This document shows positions 61,240 to 64,000 of a DNA stretch of 64,000 nt, one piece after another. Source of the DNA: Alkalithermobacter paradoxus (GTDB lineage: Bacteria > Bacillota > Clostridia > Peptostreptococcales > Peptostreptococcaceae); contig MZGW01000001.1 of the NCBI GenBank assembly GCA_002029295.1, positions 1-64,000 of the forward strand. Reading direction: 5' to 3'. The position numbers and the translations under genes are program-made. The notes beneath the pieces were generated by a model. The model was not told the DNA's origin, did not search any database, and worked only from the letters and a program-made list of their open reading frames with translations. Each line of letters opens with the position of its first letter. Position 1 is the first letter of the stretch.

Positions 61240-62650
61240 AGATATGAGCTATCTTGGAGTAATGTCGAGAAAAAATGAAATAGTTAAAAATGCAATAGGT
61301 ATAGATTACTCTATCTTCGAATCTGGAGGTATATCTTTTGATTATGAGAAGATGATGAGAGAAACTGGATACACACTTGATGAAATGCAAAAGATTCAAA
61401 GAGATGTATCAGTTGGGAATACACCTATACTTGAACTGAAAAATATAACGAAGCTTGCTAGAAAGCTTTCTCCTAAAGGTAAGGGAGCTAGAATATTCAT
61501 AAAAGATGAAGCATCTAATCCTTCTGGGAGTTTTAAGGCTAGAAGAGCAGCAAATGCGGTATATCATGCAAAAAAATTAGGGTACAAAGGTGTTATTGCT
61601 GCAACTAGTGGTAACTATGGAGCCGCTGTTGCATCTCAAGCAGCGATGCAAGGACTAAAATGTATAATAGTTCAAGAATGTTATGATAGCAAAGGAATTG
61701 GGCAGCCAGAAATAATAGAAAAGGCAAGAAAGTGTGAAGCTTACGGAGCTGAAGTTGTCCAACTTACAGTAGGGCCAGAGCTTTTCTATACATTCCTAAA
61801 ACTTCTTGAAGAAACAGGATACTTCAATGCATCACTATATACTCCATTTGGAATAGCTGGAGTCGAAACATTAGGATATGAAATTGCTATGCAGTTTAGA
61901 GAAAAAGAAGGAAAGGATCCTGATGTAGTAGTTTGTACAAATGCTGGTGGAGGAAATGTAACAGGTACTGCTAGAGGTCTTATAAAAGCTGGAGCAGTAA
62001 ACACTCAAATAGTTGGTGCTAGTGTTAATTTAAAAGGACTTCATATGGCATCTGATACTCAGTTTAATAAAAAGTCATTCACAACAGGTCATACTGGATT
62101 TGGGATGCCATTTACAACTTGGCCAGATAGATCAGATGTTCCAAGGTCTGCTGCAAGACCACTAAGATATATGGATAGATATGTAACTGTAAATCAAGGA
62201 GAAGTATTTTATATAACAGAAGCATTAGCTCAGCTTGAAGGGCTTGAAAGAGGACCTGCAGGAAATACATCTTTAGCAGCTGCATTTGCAATAGCTAGAG
62301 AACTTGATGAAGATAAAATTATAGTAGTTCAAGAAACAGAATATACAGGAGCTGGGAAGCATATACAGCCTCAGCTTACATTTGCAAGAGAAAATGGAAT
62401 AGAAATAAAATTTGGAAATCCAGATGATGAGATTGTTGGAGAAAATATAATACTTCCAGAGCATCCATCTATGATAAAAGCTAGAGACCTTGATATGAAC
62501 TATATAAGAAGGTCATATATAAAAAATTGTGTAGAAAATAATAAAGTAGATAAAGTAAGTGAAGATGATATTAGATATTTAGTAGAAGAAACAAATTCAA
62601 ATGAAGAATTTGTAAAATCAGTACTGAAAGACTTAAATGTACAGTATTAA
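61232..62650 (+). CDS. ortB: 2-amino-4-oxopentanoate thiolase, beta subunit
   Basis: PLP subunit (472 aa) of OrtAB, of the threonine-synthase/tryptophan-synthase-beta fold. The PLP Lys is in SNPSGSFKARRAANAVYH (about 100). The phosphate-binding region is TNAGGGNVTGTARGL. GQPEIIEKARKCEAYGAEVVQL follows. ATG 61232 has GGAGGTG within the ortA 3' end and is favoured over TTG 61217. The gene follows ortA by an overlap. Confidence 0.92.
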   Translation: MSKDMSYLGVMSRKNEIVKNAIGIDYSIFESGGISFDYEKMMRETGYTLDEMQKIQRDVSVGNTPILELKNITKLARKLSPKGKGARIFIKDEASNPSGSFKARRAANAVYHAKKLGYKGVIAATSGNYGAAVASQAAMQGLKCIIVQECYDSKGIGQPEIIEKARKCEAYGAEVVQLTVGPELFYTFLKLLEETGYFNASLYTPFGIAGVETLGYEIAMQFREKEGKDPDVVVCTNAGGGNVTGTARGLIKAGAVNTQIVGASVNLKGLHMASDTQFNKKSFTTGHTGFGMPFTTWPDRSDVPRSAARPLRYMDRYVTVNQGEVFYITEALAQLEGLERGPAGNTSLAAAFAIARELDEDKIIVVQETEYTGAGKHIQPQLTFARENGIEIKFGNPDDEIVGENIILPEHPSMIKARDLDMNYIRRSYIKNCVENNKVDKVSEDDIRYLVEETNSNEEFVKSVLKDLNVQY

Positions 62651-62673
62651 TATTATATTTGGGGGTGCACAAA

Positions 62674-63036
62674 ATGAAAAGGCAAGATGATTTCGCTCAA
62701 AGAAGAGCACATTTAGCTAATTTAAGTGATGAAGAATTATACAATAGATTTTGGGAGCTTGCAGAAAAAATAGTAGAACCTTTATTAGAACTTTCAAGAA
62801 AAAATACAACTCCATCTATAGAGCGTTCTATTCTTTTAAGAATGGGATTTTCAAGTTTAGAAGCAAAGCCTTTAGTTGAAGGGGCTATAGATAGAGGATT
62901 AATGGGAAAAGGTGTAGGACACATAGTATATAGAATTTCAAAAGAGAAAAATATTCCTCTAAGACAGGCTGGTCTTGAGATGATCGAGGGCAAACACTGG
63001 GACGATGCTGTAAAAATCTTTAAAGGAGGAATGTAA
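62674..63036 (+). CDS. oraS: D-ornithine 4,5-aminomutase, small subunit
   Basis: Small subunit (120 aa) of OraSE, which moves the terminal amino group of D-ornithine to give 2,4-diaminopentanoate using adenosylcobalamin and PLP. It begins with KRQDDFAQRRAHLANLSDEEL and has ERSILLRMGFSSLEAKPLVEGA and GHIVYRISKEKNIPLRQAG. ATG 62674 follows GGGGGTGC. The 3' end is two bases before the oraE ATG, so they are tightly linked. Confidence 0.93.
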   Translation: MKRQDDFAQRRAHLANLSDEELYNRFWELAEKIVEPLLELSRKNTTPSIERSILLRMGFSSLEAKPLVEGAIDRGLMGKGVGHIVYRISKEKNIPLRQAGLEMIEGKHWDDAVKIFKGGM

Positions 63037-63038
63037 AG

Positions 63039-64000
63039 ATGCAAAAGTTAAATCCAAATGAAAAATTAGATATAAAAAATATTCTTAGTGATTTAGAAAA
63101 TTATAGACCAAAGAGAAGAGGATGGACTTGGAGAAATCATGAGGAGATAGAAATGGGAGGACATAAATACTCTGATTGTTCTACTCCACTTAAAAACTCT
63201 ATAGGTATTCCTGCTGCAGTTCAGTATTTTGAGAATTTAGATCCACAACCGAAAGAAACGATTACAACTGAGATTGCTTCAGGTAGATTTGAAGATGATA
63301 TAAGAAGAATGAGAATGGCAGCTTGGCATGGTGCAGACCATATAATGGTTATAAGAACAGCAGGACAATCACATTACGATGGATTAATAGAGGGAACGCC
63401 TCAAGGAATAGGTGGCATACCTGTAACAAGAAAGCAAGTTAGAGCACAAAGAAAGGCTTTAGACCTTATAGAAGAAGAAGTTGGTAGACCGATAAATTAC
63501 CACTCTTATGTATCTGGGGTTGCAGGTCCAGATATAGCTGTAATGTTTGCAGAAGAAGGGGTTAATGGAGCTCATCAAGATCCACAATACAATGTACTTT
63601 ATAGAAATATAAATATGGTTAGATCTTTTGTTGATGCTGCTGAATCTAAAAAAATAATGGCATGGGCAGATATAGCTCAAATAGATGGAGCACACAATGC
63701 AAATGCAACAGCAAGAGATGCATGGAAAGTTATGCCAGAGCTTATGGTTCAACACGCTATAAACTCTATATTCTCATATAAAGTTGGTATGAAAAAAGAA
63801 AATATATGTTTATCTACAGTACCACCTTCAGCATCTCCAGTACCATGCATAAAATACGATCTTCCGTATGCAGTTGCCTTAAGAGATTTATTTGATGAAT
63901 ACAAAATGAGAGCACAACAAAATACAAAGTACATAACTTCTTCATCAAGAGAAGCTACAGTTACACATGTTATGAATATGATGATTTCAAAGCTTACAAG
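63039..64000 (+). CDS. oraE: D-ornithine 4,5-aminomutase, large subunit (5' part)
   Basis: Catalytic subunit of OraSE, visible for its first 320 codons; the frame stays open to the window edge. The sequence begins MQKLNPNEKLDIKNIL and has WTWRNHEEIEMGGHKYSDCST, MRMAAWHGADHIMVIRTAGQSH and YVSGVAGPDIAVMFAEEGVNGAH of the OraE TIM-barrel part. The cobalamin-binding D-x-H-x2-G motif and the PLP Lys are expected nearer the C-terminus, outside the window. AAAGGAGG precedes the ATG. It ends the visible operon. Confidence 0.94.
   Translation, partial: MQKLNPNEKLDIKNILSDLENYRPKRRGWTWRNHEEIEMGGHKYSDCSTPLKNSIGIPAAVQYFENLDPQPKETITTEIASGRFEDDIRRMRMAAWHGADHIMVIRTAGQSHYDGLIEGTPQGIGGIPVTRKQVRAQRKALDLIEEEVGRPINYHSYVSGVAGPDIAVMFAEEGVNGAHQDPQYNVLYRNINMVRSFVDAAESKKIMAWADIAQIDGAHNANATARDAWKVMPELMVQHAINSIFSYKVGMKKENICLSTVPPSASPVPCIKYDLPYAVALRDLFDEYKMRAQQNTKYITSSSREATVTHVMNMMISKLT

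Noticed and set aside
63459-63934. Minus-strand open frames near the right edge
   Set aside because: Antisense to oraE, which is clear from its sequence and operon position.

Overview
The window is about 64 kb of low-GC, densely coded DNA from a spore-forming anaerobe of the Firmicutes (class Clostridia). The family Peptostreptococcaceae or a close relative is likely, by inference: the window has the spoIIA-sigF and spoVA loci, the clostridial SCIFF peptide with its maturase, and the ornithine-degrading Stickland cluster ord-ortA-ortB-oraS-oraE. The spoVA operon includes spoVAA, spoVAB and spoVAF as well as C-D-E, unlike the short spoVACDE set known from Clostridioides difficile. I do not name a species. 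No rRNA, tRNA, CRISPR or prophage is visible. The only mobile DNA is the 3' end of an IS1182-type transposase at the left edge.

Layout. 1-470: transposase remnant. 650-7860: spoIIAA-spoIIAB-sigF behind a near-consensus sigma-H promoter, with kbl (threonine/glycine metabolism) as fourth gene, a terminator, then spoVAA-AB-AC-AD-AE-AF. 7883-12936: a class A PBP on the minus strand, tyrS, yunB and a GIY-YIG protein. 12950-17580: a cadA/ArsR metal-efflux operon with a textbook operator, a DAACS symporter and a DUF421 protein. 17690-24215: hflX-HEAT protein, DUF3189, a degenerate Nudix protein, a small Cys protein, yigZ, a split TSUP pair, nadE and a YebC regulator. 24216-29545: mgtE with an unusual leader, a RodA/FtsW protein, uppP, a YtaF-like protein and a potassium channel. 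29544-32330: a Spo0E-like gene too short for routine calling, a Fe/Mn SOD, a short siroheme-reductase-like protein, an unknown protein and a DUF1858 redox protein. 32434-46667: bofC-like, ruvC-ruvA-ruvB, a SpoIID/SPOR protein, queA-tgt-yajC, scfA-scfB, gamma-carbonic anhydrase, secD-secF, an AarF kinase and apt. 46742-54527: rel-dtd-MBL-hemZ-hisS-aspS. 54628-56867: a small membrane protein, a CsoR repressor, RseC and a split ThrE exporter. 56987-64000: glyA, a PAS/sigma-54 activator, a predicted sigma-54 promoter, then ord-ortA-ortB-oraS and the start of oraE, which runs off the right edge.

Functional themes are the sporulation programme (sigma F switch, DPA channel, YunB, BofC, Spo0E, YtaF), housekeeping information processing, metal handling (Cd/Zn/Pb efflux, Mg2+ uptake, CsoR) and amino-acid fermentation. 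The most interesting observation is upstream of mgtE. There a promoter, an intrinsic terminator and a 38-codon leader ORF lie in series. The leader ORF begins Met-Glu-Pro-Asp, like the E. coli Mg2+-sensing leader peptide MgtL, and overlaps the mgtE ribosome binding site and start codon out of frame. This suggests an independently evolved Mg2+-sensing leader on an unrelated transporter.
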